Shown here piece by piece: positions 35,801 through 41,892 of a stretch of 64,000 nucleotides of DNA. Numbering within the stretch: the stretch's first letter is position 1; every line of letters starts with the position of its first letter. The notes beneath the pieces were generated by a model. The model was given only the letters and a program-made list of their open reading frames with translations, was not told the origin of the DNA and made no database searches. The stretch is from Phylloscopus collybita (taxonomy: Eukaryota > Chordata > Aves > Passeriformes > Phylloscopidae): the NCBI GenBank assembly GCA_027886175.1, contig JAJNNQ010000002.1, positions 10,350,001 to 10,414,000 of the forward strand, in the 5' to 3' direction. The translations under genes and the position numbers were made by a program.

Positions 35801-38800
35801 AACAGGCTCAAGGTGAACGTTTCAAAAGTGTCTGTAATACTGAAGAAAAACTATTAGTTCTTAAAAACCATATGTGACACCCAGTATCACTGAGTCCATT
35901 TAAAATGAACTGGAAAACAAAGGTAGAGGGAGCAAGGGAGAAATAACTGTCAGCTATGAACCCTGCATCAGACCTTAGGGAAATAAGAGGGCTCTGCATC
36001 TTTCACTTGTTGTAACTACCAGGAAAGCAATTTAAATTGGGCTGCAAGGGGAGGTAAGTCAGTAGCAGGGTCATACAGAAGAGCTTGCACATGGCAGGAA
36101 ATTAAAAGACCATGTTTTCAAATGTCTCCTCCACTGAACAGCTCTGTAAAGTAGCACTTGATTTTTCTTGTGTCTATCTGCTAAAGCTAATTATTCAGCA
36201 ATTACACTTTTATTTACTAAAGCAGGATTGATCTATTTTCCCACGGCATTATTTTCTTTCGAGATGACATTTATCAAGAGGAACTGGGGACAAGAAACTT
36301 GCCTGCACCTTGCTTAAAGATCTAAAATGAACCTTTTATTAAGAATTTCATTTTGATATACTTACTCTGTCAGCAAGTAGCTGACGCTGACAGTGGTCTG
36401 CTTGGAAGGATCAGCAGCAAAGGAGTCTAAGCCACATGTTACCCTGTGTTCTCTCTATAAAGTAAAAGAAATGATACACACTAAACTCAGAGCAGAAGTT
36501 ACAAAAAATAAATTACTTGCATCTTCATAGCATCTTCTTTCCAACTATTTAAAATAATTTTACAGATGCCCGTGAGTAAATTCGAGATCCATGAGCAAAT
36601 ACACAGACACATATTATATTGAAAAATGTGAGTGGCATCTCAATTTTTAGAAGTAGACAATATAGGAGAGGTTGAAGTAAGTCTGGTCATAAATAACAAT
36701 CTGAGCTGGTTTTGGAAGAAATGTTTACACTCCTGGAAAAGCCAGGGAGGAAAAGGAGGAGGGGGGAGGAAGAAAACGTGAAAATTATTTTTGACACCAA
36801 TGTCTGGAAGATCAGATACCATGAGAAAGCATATTTCCTGACACTAAGTATCAGTGTTTCTTTCATCAGCCCTAAATGCTTTCCATTAGTAAGTGCTTCA
36901 GTGCTTCAAACGGCAAGGGACTTGAAAATTGAAAATAAAAAAAAACAAACAACTGCAGGCAATCATTACATTACTGAAACTCAAAACTAAGTGTAGTTTG
37001 TCCCCCGTGTAACCAAAAATAAAAATACTTCAGCTCATTTACACAAGTCTAAACAAAAGAGTAACTCCAGCACTCCAGCAGGTTAGGTTAAAATATTAAC
37101 CTCGGGAGGGGTTGGGTTTAGAGGTTTTTATTTGTTTGTTGGTTTTACTTACAGGCTTTTCCCAGAGTTTCTGTTTTGGGATGTCAGTATTTGATTCAAT
37201 TCTTTCAAATTTTACCAGTGCTTCCTCATGTATCTGTTTCAGATGTTGCTCCAGTGGAAAATTACCATAAGTGAAAAATCTGCATTTCAAATAAAATATT
37301 GGGATTAACCACCTGATTTAATATGAAATTTACAGCAGCTACTTGTATTATACTCTGAATTTCATGTGCTTTCCAGTAATTCTGTTACATCTGGAGTGGA
37401 AAATAGTTTGGTGGGTCTCCAACCTATGCAACATATATAAAATCCACAGATCTCTTGATGAAAATTTCTCAGCTTGCGGACCACGAAACACCTTATTATT
37501 TTCATTATGTTCAGTTTTATTATGTTCAATTACCATGTTCCAGATAAAAAATATTAGCAATTGAAGCCAGAAACCCAGTGCTCCTAGGTTCCAGAAGACA
37601 AAATTCTCATGGTCCTCACACTTTAGGCATAAAATACAATGATCCATGTCCAAAGTTTTGTCTGTCTATAAAACACAACTGGGTTCCACGGGTCACTCCA
37701 CCAAACACATTCCCATACCAGATTTCCACTGGACCAAATATGAACACAAGTTATGCCCCAGATTAAAATCTCAACACCAGCACAGCAGAACACTTGGGAC
37801 AATCAGAAAAATCATTGGATTGTAAATTCACTGTCATGACACAAGCTGGTGCTCCTCAAGTGAATTAAGCAGAATAACAGATTGGCCACAAAATTAGTAC
37901 AGAAGAAAGAATTATTTTCCTGCATGTAACTTTCATGTTACTTGACTTCCAGTTTAAACACCTTATTAATACCAACCAAATCAGTACCTGAATCAAATGA
38001 CTATCCATTATTTAGAACTAACTACAGTAATATGTGATTCAGGAGGAAATTTAATCATTCACTTGTAACTCCTAACTGAACCTGTCTTACTTCAAAGAGG
38101 ACAGGAAACCTTAGATTAATCTGCGCTACTTGGATTTTAACTCCCTAAATGTTACTGCTAAATACTTATTAATATGCTCCCTTTCCCCCCAGCTCATATG
38201 ATTTCTGGTCAATCAATCCCCAAAATATATCTCATGATCACACAGACACACCTGAGAAAATGTGCCTCATTTCTTTCCTGCTTTCAGTTCACTCTTCACT
38301 GCTCTTTCTAGAAAAAATTCCTTGCTTCCATGCTGTTCTAGCTGCTGAAGGGCACAGGTTATCTTTGCTGCTGACCATGTGGAAAAAAACCACTGTGCTT
38401 CTGGTTTTCTCCTCACAAAAGTACAAAGCACTAACCCAATAACCTAGGAAGTTAGCCACCACATCACATACCTGGAATTGCTTGGATGATAATGTGTGGC
38501 ATGGAACTGCTTAAGCTGCTCCCATGTAAGGTCAGGAATACATAATGGATCTCCTCCAGAAATTACCCCATAAGTGTGATCAGGAAGGATTTTGTTCTGT
38601 AGGTGCTGTGCAAATATCCTCTCATTATCTGTCTTAATAGCAAAACACCACATTTCAGTAAAAGCCATCAAAACACATTTTAAAGACAAAAGGTGCACAG
38701 TAATAAGACCTCAGAGCTGTAACTTACACAGCCTCCTCACATAAGCATGCAATCCCATATACTTTAATAAAATCAGCTATGTATCCATGCTAATGTAACA

Positions 38801-41470
38801 GAGTATTTTACAATAAAATCCATTAACAAGGTGCCTTTCTATAAGTAAACAAACTTTTGACAGGCTAACTTTAAAAAAAAAAATTATGCAACAGTGCTGA
38901 CTTTACTGAGGACTTAAATTTTCAAAAGAAGGAATGGGTATCTGTGGTGCAATAATGCCATTGACAACCTACAGCTACGCTACTTCACCATCTGTAAGAA
39001 CTTAAACCAAACATCCACAAAACTTACAAATGCTCCTTTCATTTCATTAAAAACAACTCCTTTGAAGACTAGAGGTGTCTGAGGATCAGCTGGGTTCTCA
39101 TGTTCTAACCTCCAACCTTCTTGCCTGAAAAATTAGTAACAGTAAGTGTTGAGAATTTGAAGGTTTTGTTGATCTCAGGGCAGGGAGATCAATTAAATTG
39201 ATCAATTCAATTTAAAACCTTTTAAATTTAAGGTTTGCATACATCTCCAGATGTCTTACCAGAAATCTAGCTGACGTAAACACGGAAAGAAAGCTGCATC
39301 CAAGTACACTGACAGGAGGTTCTGAAAGTCCTTGGGATTTTGTGTTGAAAATGGATAGAGTGTGTAATCACTAGCTGCATATAAATAAATGTAAAAATAA
39401 TCATAATTTTAGAAAGTCTAAGATGCATTTTGCCATTGTTGATTTTTAATTTCTCATCCATATAGATAACTGTAAGAGAAGAATTGTACTAAATGAAATG
39501 TATTTTTGCTGAGGAATACATATATTTAACTCTGCAGCTATTTTACCATGAAAACTTTGCTTTAGCCATCTATCCATATAAATAATTACATGTATTCTTG
39601 TATACCATAAAGCTCCAGCTCTACTGGGACTCTGTAACTGACAAATGAACAAGACTTGCTGGAAAAGCAAATAAGTTGTGTTGTCAGCTTTTTAATAATC
39701 TCACAACATTCACACCCAAAAATAATGGCTCCCCAAAGCCAAATTAAGGAGAGCCAACAGACAGCTCTACTGCAATAAAACCTCATGCATTTTAAGTGGT
39801 ATTACTTCCTTTGGGCTTACCTGTGAATGCATTCATAAAAGTGGAGAGTGACCTGTTTAACATTTTAAAGAAGGGATCTCTGCAGGGATACTTTTGGGAA
39901 CCACACAGCACCGTGTGCTCCAGAATATGTGGGACCCCGGTGCTGTCCATTGGAGTGGTTCGGAATTGGATACTGCAAGAGAGAGCACGCAGAGGGATGC
40001 AGTCACTTGGGAGGAGAAGTCCACCCACTCCTACCTGCACCTGTGATTTATGGGAGCATCATCACCACCTAACAGCAAACAAGGCACACACCAGGATGCA
40101 GAGTTTGAGTTCTTCAGACTCCTGAGTGCTCAGCCATCTTTTTCAGAGGGTGTGCAGCCTCTGCACTTCTATTTCTGGAGTTAGCACAGAAGTTTTCGGC
40201 ACACAAGTAAACACATTTCTTTATACCCAAAAGGCTCAAATAAAAAACCTCATGGAAGGTTATGGTTACATAATCTCTGTCTTTGAAAGTTTTCAAGGCA
40301 GGAACTGGACCTGAATTAAACACTGACCCTGTTCTGAGCAGCAGACTGAACAACAGACTTCATGGTATCTATTCCAACCTGAAAAACTCTAAGAAGCCCT
40401 ACAAAGGAAGTACTGTCCTCCCTGTTACCACAGAATAATCCAGCCATGATGCTAGATTACAACTGAAAAAACACAAGCTGACGTGGAGATTGAATGTGTA
40501 ATACCTATATTAGTGTCTTACCTGAACAGATTATTGGAGTCCTCCCGAGCCACATGTAAATACCTGGCTCCTGTACCATCGTGACTAAGCTTCACTGCCG
40601 TCAGGAACAGCTCAGGAACAGCTGTCACCTGCATTGGAAGGAAACATCTGTATTGCAGTGTGACATCAACTAGCTCAAATAAATTGTGCATGATATAGGA
40701 ATTAATTTGTTGGTCCTATATATAATACTGGCTTATACGGTATTAAGTAAATTTTTGCTCCTGTGGTTTGTGGTTTGGTGTGGTTTGCGTTTATCAAAAC
40801 ACACACACTGAAGGTTCCGTTATCTGTCAGGACCTTTAGAAGGCCACACTGAGTGGTCACATCTGCAGCAGACACACAAGCTCATGGGGGCGCATTATTT
40901 ACTCCAGAATTACCCCGAGGAACATACAAGAATATGTATTAATGGCACCTGAAGTATTTGTTTACAGAGAAGTAACTACGAGGAACTCCTGAATCGTTTT
41001 TATGACTGACCACTCAAAGCAAGTGCAACTTAATGCGCAGCCGCTTGGCTTCCCCCGGGTGCTTTCCAAGCACGGTGAAGTTTATGAACACAAACAGAGC
41101 AAAAGCCGGAGCGGCGGACGACGCTCACCTGCTTCACGGTGAAGCCGTGGATCTGCTCGCCCACCCGGTACTGCAGCGCTCTCTCATTCGCGGCAACGCT
41201 CTTCCACCTCCACGACCTCCGGCTCAGGGACCTGAAACGGCACCACTGCCTCTAAACAAACGCGCTCCTGCCGGCGGTGACACAGCCGCGACCGACACCG
41301 GCCCGGGCTTCCCGGGGAGCGGGGCCCTGTGCCCGGGCAGGGCCTCGGAGCTCCGCGTCCTCGGCCGAGCGCCAAGGGCCGGATCAGCGCAAGGCGAGGG
41401 TCCCCGCCCGCTGCCCGCTCCCGTTCACTCACCGGTCGCGGCCCAGCAGCCCCCGGCAGCGGCTCCACAT
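14793..41470 (-). CDS. PITRM1: PITRM1, presequence protease (PreP), mitochondrial M16C metallopeptidase; 27 coding exons
   Basis: A zinc peptidase of the mitochondrial matrix that degrades cleaved targeting presequences and other unstructured peptides, including amyloid-beta (family knowledge). The 27 exons join in phase to 3093 nt, 1030 residues plus stop, against about 1037 in human. The start is ATG 41468-41470. The first 30 residues are rich in R, S and W and lack acid residues except one D, as in a mitochondrial targeting peptide. The inverted zinc motif HILEH is at residues 98-102, with E101 catalytic. The third ligand is E199 in FNEMKG. R893 and Y899 in REKGGAY form the C-terminal substrate-binding pair expected for this family. 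All splice sites are GT-AG. A CpG-island promoter lies just upstream. No frameshift or stop is seen, so the gene is intact. Confidence 0.97.
14887..14935 (+). repeat. (CAAAA)n-like low-complexity tract
   Basis: An A-rich array of CAAAA/CAAAAA units directly beside exon 27. On the minus strand it forms the T-rich polypyrimidine tract for that exon's acceptor. Confidence 0.8.
15149..15190 (+). repeat. Short direct repeat in PITRM1 intron 26
   Basis: Two copies of a 14-bp unit, ctcatatagtctac, lie 9 bp apart. This is a minor local duplication. Confidence 0.7.
15397..15499 (-). CDS. PITRM1: PITRM1 exon 26
   Basis: Residues 966-1000, [20 protein letters not shown] onward, matching human GMDHFLYGLSDEMKQ. 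Phases join those of exons 25 and 27. Confidence 0.96.
15500..17091 (-). other. PITRM1 intron 25
   Basis: A 1.6 kb intron with a T-rich tract at about 15865-15880 and a possible CR1 remnant near 16085-16150. Open frames around 16086-16737 have no recognised similarity. Confidence 0.6.
16085..16150 (-). mobile_element. Possible decayed CR1 fragment
   Basis: The text 'gagtccaacctcctgctaag' followed by 'gcagggc' resembles the CR1 3' region on the minus strand. The match is short and fades into unique sequence. Confidence 0.4.
17092..17237 (-). CDS. PITRM1: PITRM1 exon 25
   Basis: Residues 917-966, [20 protein letters not shown] onward to DAPIAPSDK. It is highly conserved with human PreP ([10 protein letters not shown] retained). 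Donor aaag|gtacat. Confidence 0.96.
17238..18438 (-). other. PITRM1 intron 24
   Basis: A 1.2 kb intron. Nothing beyond unique AT-rich sequence is recognised. Confidence 0.55.
18439..18564 (-). CDS. PITRM1: PITRM1 exon 24, carrying the C-terminal substrate-binding motif
   Basis: Residues 875-917. [20 protein letters not shown] holds R893 and Y899. By analogy with other M16 proteases these complete the active site from the C-terminal half. Confidence 0.97.
18565..19030 (-). other. PITRM1 intron 23
   Basis: A 466-nt intron with no recognised element. Confidence 0.55.
19031..19143 (-). CDS. PITRM1: PITRM1 exon 23
   Basis: Residues 838-875, [20 protein letters not shown] then [17 protein letters not shown]. 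This aligns with human EPTFKPWQMKTHFLMPFPVN. Donor ag|gtggga. Confidence 0.96.
19144..20216 (-). other. PITRM1 intron 22
   Basis: A 1.07 kb intron of unique sequence. No repeat or RNA gene is recognised. Confidence 0.55.
20217..20288 (-). CDS. PITRM1: PITRM1 exon 22 (short, poorly conserved linker exon)
   Basis: 72 nt, residues 814-837, [20 protein letters not shown] then KLVN. Only the acceptor ctctcttgtag keeps phase 0 with exon 21. A nearer AG, 10 nt downstream in the gene, would give an immediate TGA. The matching human segment (KPVPSSSGG...) is also variable. Confidence 0.85.
20289..21077 (-). other. PITRM1 intron 21
   Basis: A 789-nt intron. No recognised element. Confidence 0.55.
21078..21198 (-). 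CDS. PITRM1: PITRM1 exon 21
   Basis: Residues 773-813, [20 protein letters not shown] onward to [15 protein letters not shown]. This matches human RCSVNATPQQ and RSKKERRPVRPH. Donor gag|gtgaga. Confidence 0.96.
21199..22153 (-). other. PITRM1 intron 20
   Basis: A 955-nt AT-rich intron with no recognised element. Confidence 0.55.
22154..22254 (-). CDS. PITRM1: PITRM1 exon 20
   Basis: Residues 740-773, [20 protein letters not shown] then [13 protein letters not shown]. It is nearly identical to the human segment. Confidence 0.97.
22360..22525 (-). CDS. PITRM1: PITRM1 exon 19
   Basis: Residues 684-739, [20 protein letters not shown] onward to [11 protein letters not shown]. It is separated from exon 20 by only 105 nt, the shortest intron of the gene. 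Confidence 0.97.
22821..22897 (-). CDS. PITRM1: PITRM1 exon 18
   Basis: 77 nt, residues 659-684, [20 protein letters not shown] then SEIFN. Acceptor tttccttcag is strong; donor aa|gtacag is weak. Confidence 0.96.
22898..23657 (-). other. PITRM1 intron 17
   Basis: A 760-nt intron. No recognised element. Confidence 0.55.
23658..23778 (-). CDS. PITRM1: PITRM1 exon 17
   Basis: Residues 618-658, [20 protein letters not shown] then [20 protein letters not shown]. This is close to human [20 protein letters not shown]. Confidence 0.97.
23779..24486 (-). other. PITRM1 intron 16
   Basis: A 708-nt intron. No recognised element. Confidence 0.55.
24487..24619 (-). CDS. PITRM1: PITRM1 exon 16
   Basis: Residues 574-618, [20 protein letters not shown] then [23 protein letters not shown]. 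It matches human PreP with few changes. Donor aa|gtgaga. Confidence 0.97.
24620..25718 (-). other. PITRM1 intron 15
   Basis: A 1.1 kb intron. The half next to exon 15 (about 25257-25718) is unusually GC-rich and ends in an oligo-A run on the gene strand; see findings. The remainder is ordinary AT-rich intron. Confidence 0.6.
25719..25835 (-). CDS. PITRM1: PITRM1 exon 15
   Basis: Residues 535-574, [20 protein letters not shown] then [18 protein letters not shown]. This matches human [19 protein letters not shown]. Donor acag|gttggt. Confidence 0.96.
25836..27216 (-). other. PITRM1 intron 14
   Basis: A 1.4 kb intron containing a CR1 3' fragment at about 26600-26929, inserted antisense to the gene. 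The rest is unique. Confidence 0.7.
26600..26929 (+). mobile_element. CR1 LINE 3' fragment
   Basis: Starts 'gagggtgccaaggggatgga' and runs through 'ctgaacatgaggaagaactt' to 'ggttccttccaacctgaccc' and 'attctgggattctgtgaa'. It is a plus-orientation, 5'-truncated CR1 with a recognisable 3' end. The 149-codon minus-strand ORF over it is a by-product of the repeat. Confidence 0.93.
27217..27355 (-). CDS. PITRM1: PITRM1 exon 14
   Basis: Residues 489-535, [20 protein letters not shown] then a charged, probably helical stretch [20 protein letters not shown]. This matches human QHKLTLSMRPDDKYHEKQ. Donor is the unusual gaaaaag|gttaac. Confidence 0.94.
27356..29285 (-). other. PITRM1 intron 13
   Basis: A 1.9 kb intron with an A/C-rich low-complexity patch around 28560-28665. 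Nothing else is recognised. Confidence 0.55.
29286..29420 (-). CDS. PITRM1: PITRM1 exon 13
   Basis: Residues 444-488, phase 0 at both ends, [20 protein letters not shown] onward to [11 protein letters not shown]. This matches human [17 protein letters not shown]. Confidence 0.97.
30340..30471 (-). mobile_element. CR1 LINE fragment, 3' part of a split copy
   Basis: On the minus strand this reads as CR1 3' sequence ('cctgtcagtgttcaaaaact' then 'gcttggacaatgctctcaga' and 'tacatggttaaactttt'). The homology breaks at about 30471, where the LTR begins, and resumes at about 31026. Confidence 0.85.
30472..31025 (-). mobile_element. Solo LTR (endogenous retrovirus, ERVL-like family), inserted in a CR1
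   Basis: Shares a long collinear series of segments with the copies at 50422-50991 (same strand) and 45463-45996 (opposite strand), for example 'ggaattcattccctgct' and 'aactctgtcccagcc'. No internal gag-pol sequence flanks it, so it is a solo LTR. Its TATA position is eroded. The family class is assigned from memory and is less certain than the relationship between the copies. Confidence 0.82.
31026..31065 (-). mobile_element. CR1 LINE fragment, 5'-ward part of the split copy
   Basis: 'gggtcaggcactggaacaag' on the minus strand continues the CR1 consensus exactly where the 30340-30471 piece stops. Confidence 0.7.
31066..32186 (+). mobile_element. CR1 LINE, 3' half with reverse-transcriptase remnant
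   Basis: A plus-oriented CR1 starting inside the RT region ('aggacctttgacagtcccac'). It includes the catalytic FADDTKL motif (31326-31346) and continues through the 3' region to an ATTCTATG tail ('cattctatgattctatgat'). The ORF is broken by stops and frameshifts, so the element is dead. It lies antisense in PITRM1. Confidence 0.93.
32178..32221. repeat. Hairpin at the CR1 3' junction, 19-bp stem, 6-nt loop
   Basis: Arms 32178-32196 and 32203-32221 are reverse complements apart from one G/T position, around the loop gtgatc. The left arm overlaps the CR1 ATTCTATG tail. Confidence 0.85.
32443..32484 (+). repeat. 21-bp tandem duplication
   Basis: Two adjacent copies of 'attactcacaac(g/a)tgccagaa' with a single difference. 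It lies in a PITRM1 intron. Confidence 0.9.
33367..33463 (-). CDS. PITRM1: PITRM1 exon 12
   Basis: Residues 411-443, [20 protein letters not shown] then [12 protein letters not shown]. It is nearly identical to human PreP. Donor tct|gtaagt. Confidence 0.97.
33464..33833 (-). other. PITRM1 intron 11
   Basis: A 370-nt AT-rich intron with nothing recognised. Confidence 0.55.
33834..33947 (-). CDS. PITRM1: PITRM1 exon 11
   Basis: Residues 373-411, [20 protein letters not shown] onward to DRTVDEVI. This matches human [16 protein letters not shown]. Confidence 0.97.
33948..35710 (-). other. PITRM1 intron 10
   Basis: A 1.8 kb intron with a small tandem repeat of 'catattttatcc' at about 35413-35440. 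Nothing else is recognised. Confidence 0.55.
35711..35839 (-). CDS. PITRM1: PITRM1 exon 10
   Basis: Residues 330-373, [20 protein letters not shown] then [22 protein letters not shown]. It is strongly conserved with human PreP. Confidence 0.97.
35840..36365 (-). other. PITRM1 intron 9
   Basis: A 526-nt intron with nothing recognised. Confidence 0.55.
36366..36454 (-). CDS. PITRM1: PITRM1 exon 9
   Basis: Residues 301-330, [20 protein letters not shown] then TVSVSYLLT. This matches human [23 protein letters not shown]. Confidence 0.96.
36455..37152 (-). other. PITRM1 intron 8
   Basis: A 698-nt intron with nothing recognised. Confidence 0.55.
37153..37279 (-). CDS. PITRM1: PITRM1 exon 8
   Basis: Residues 258-300, [20 protein letters not shown] then [22 protein letters not shown]. 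Identical to human over [20 protein letters not shown]. Donor cct|gtaagt. Confidence 0.97.
37280..38471 (-). other. PITRM1 intron 7
   Basis: A 1.2 kb AT-rich intron with nothing recognised. Confidence 0.55.
38472..38632 (-). CDS. PITRM1: PITRM1 exon 7
   Basis: Residues 205-258, [20 protein letters not shown] onward to [12 protein letters not shown]. The HATHYHPSN block is typical of M16C peptidases. Confidence 0.97.
38633..39027 (-). other. PITRM1 intron 6
   Basis: A 395-nt intron with nothing recognised. Confidence 0.55.
39028..39124 (-). CDS. PITRM1: PITRM1 exon 6, third zinc ligand
   Basis: Residues 172-204, [20 protein letters not shown] then [13 protein letters not shown]199 in FNEMKG is the distal zinc ligand of the HxxEH...E arrangement. 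Human counterpart is E205. Confidence 0.97.
39260..39374 (-). CDS. PITRM1: PITRM1 exon 5
   Basis: Residues 134-172, [20 protein letters not shown] then [17 protein letters not shown]. It is nearly identical to human. Confidence 0.97.
39375..39820 (-). other. PITRM1 intron 4
   Basis: A 446-nt AT-rich intron with nothing recognised. Confidence 0.55.
39821..39972 (-). CDS. PITRM1: PITRM1 exon 4, catalytic zinc motif
   Basis: Residues 83-134, [20 protein letters not shown] then [20 protein letters not shown]. The inverted HxxEH motif (HILEH, residues 98-102) supplies two zinc-binding histidines and the catalytic glutamate. All key residues are present. Confidence 0.98.
39973..40521 (-). other. 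PITRM1 intron 3
   Basis: A 549-nt intron with nothing recognised. Confidence 0.55.
40522..40628 (-). CDS. PITRM1: PITRM1 exon 3
   Basis: Residues 48-83, [20 protein letters not shown] then [15 protein letters not shown]. This aligns with human [20 protein letters not shown]. Confidence 0.97.
40629..41128 (-). other. PITRM1 intron 2
   Basis: A 500-nt intron that becomes GC- and CpG-rich toward exon 2, at the edge of the promoter island. Confidence 0.6.
41129..41231 (-). CDS. PITRM1: PITRM1 exon 2, end of targeting peptide
   Basis: Residues 13-47, [20 protein letters not shown] then [20 protein letters not shown] and ERALQY parallel human AWRWNS and ERALQY, fixing the join to exon 1. Donor cag|gtgagc. 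Confidence 0.94.
41433..41470 (-). CDS. PITRM1: PITRM1 exon 1 (start codon and targeting peptide)
   Basis: 38 coding nt, [12 protein letters not shown] plus two bases of R13. Start Met-Trp matches human MW. The sequence is arginine-rich, as in a mitochondrial presequence. Donor cg|gtgagt. I chose this ATG because it is in phase with exon 2 and resembles the human start; the longer minus-strand ORF over it is in another frame. Confidence 0.92.
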
Positions 41471-41522
41471 GGCTGCGCGGGCCAGGCGGGCCGGGCCGCA
41501 CGGCGGAGCGCAGCGGGAACCG

Positions 41523-41532
41523 GCGCAGGCGC
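41523..41532 (-). promoter_or_regulatory. NRF1-like site
   Basis: GCGCCTGCGC on the minus strand, 53 nt upstream of the PITRM1 ATG. This fits the NRF1 consensus, a regulator of many nuclear genes for mitochondrial proteins. Confidence 0.6.
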
Positions 41533-41552
41533 CCCCGCCCCGCCCGCATTGG
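41532..41552 (-). promoter_or_regulatory. GC boxes and inverted CCAAT box
   Basis: On the minus strand, CCAAT (41548-41552) is followed by overlapping GGGCGGGG boxes. All lie within 85 nt of the start codon, an ordinary Sp1/NF-Y promoter layout. Confidence 0.6.
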
Positions 41553-41830
41553 CGGCGGCCCCGGAGCTCCGCCCGCCCCGCCCCGAGCCGCCCCGGCCGG
41601 GCGGAGCCGCCCCGCGCCGAGCCGGAGGAGCTGCAGGACAGCGGTGGGACCCGGCCCGCCTCGGCCAGCTGGCCTTCAGGTCGTGATTACCACTGCCCTG
41701 TTTGCCGTTTTTGGGAGGAGGGCAATGTCTTGGAAATGCCTTTACGTTGTTTGTTCACGAAGTTCTCAGGAAAATCGAAAGCTCCGTGGGTTATGAAAGG
41801 AGAGTCCAGAGTTTATTGTTTGCTTTTCCA

Positions 41831-41892
41831 AAAAAAAAAAAAAAACCAAAAAAAAAACAAAAAAAAAAACACCAAAAAAAACCAAAACACAC
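41831..41892 (+). repeat. A-rich low-complexity tract
   Basis: Runs of 8-15 A broken by single or double C, just outside the CpG island. A second, shorter A run lies at about 42518-42534. Confidence 0.9.

Larger units (their letters stand above)
41040..41690. promoter_or_regulatory. CpG-island promoter of PITRM1
   Basis: About 650 nt of very GC- and CpG-rich DNA in an AT-rich region, covering PITRM1 exons 1-2 and the upstream flank. No TATA box is seen at the expected position. Such islands often fire in both directions, but I see no divergent protein gene on the plus side. Confidence 0.9.

Noticed and set aside
41184..41549. 121-codon minus-strand ORF as the PITRM1 start
   Set aside because: It reads the exon 1 region in a different frame and runs through the intron. 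The ATG at 41468-41470 joins exon 2 in phase and matches the human Met-Trp start.
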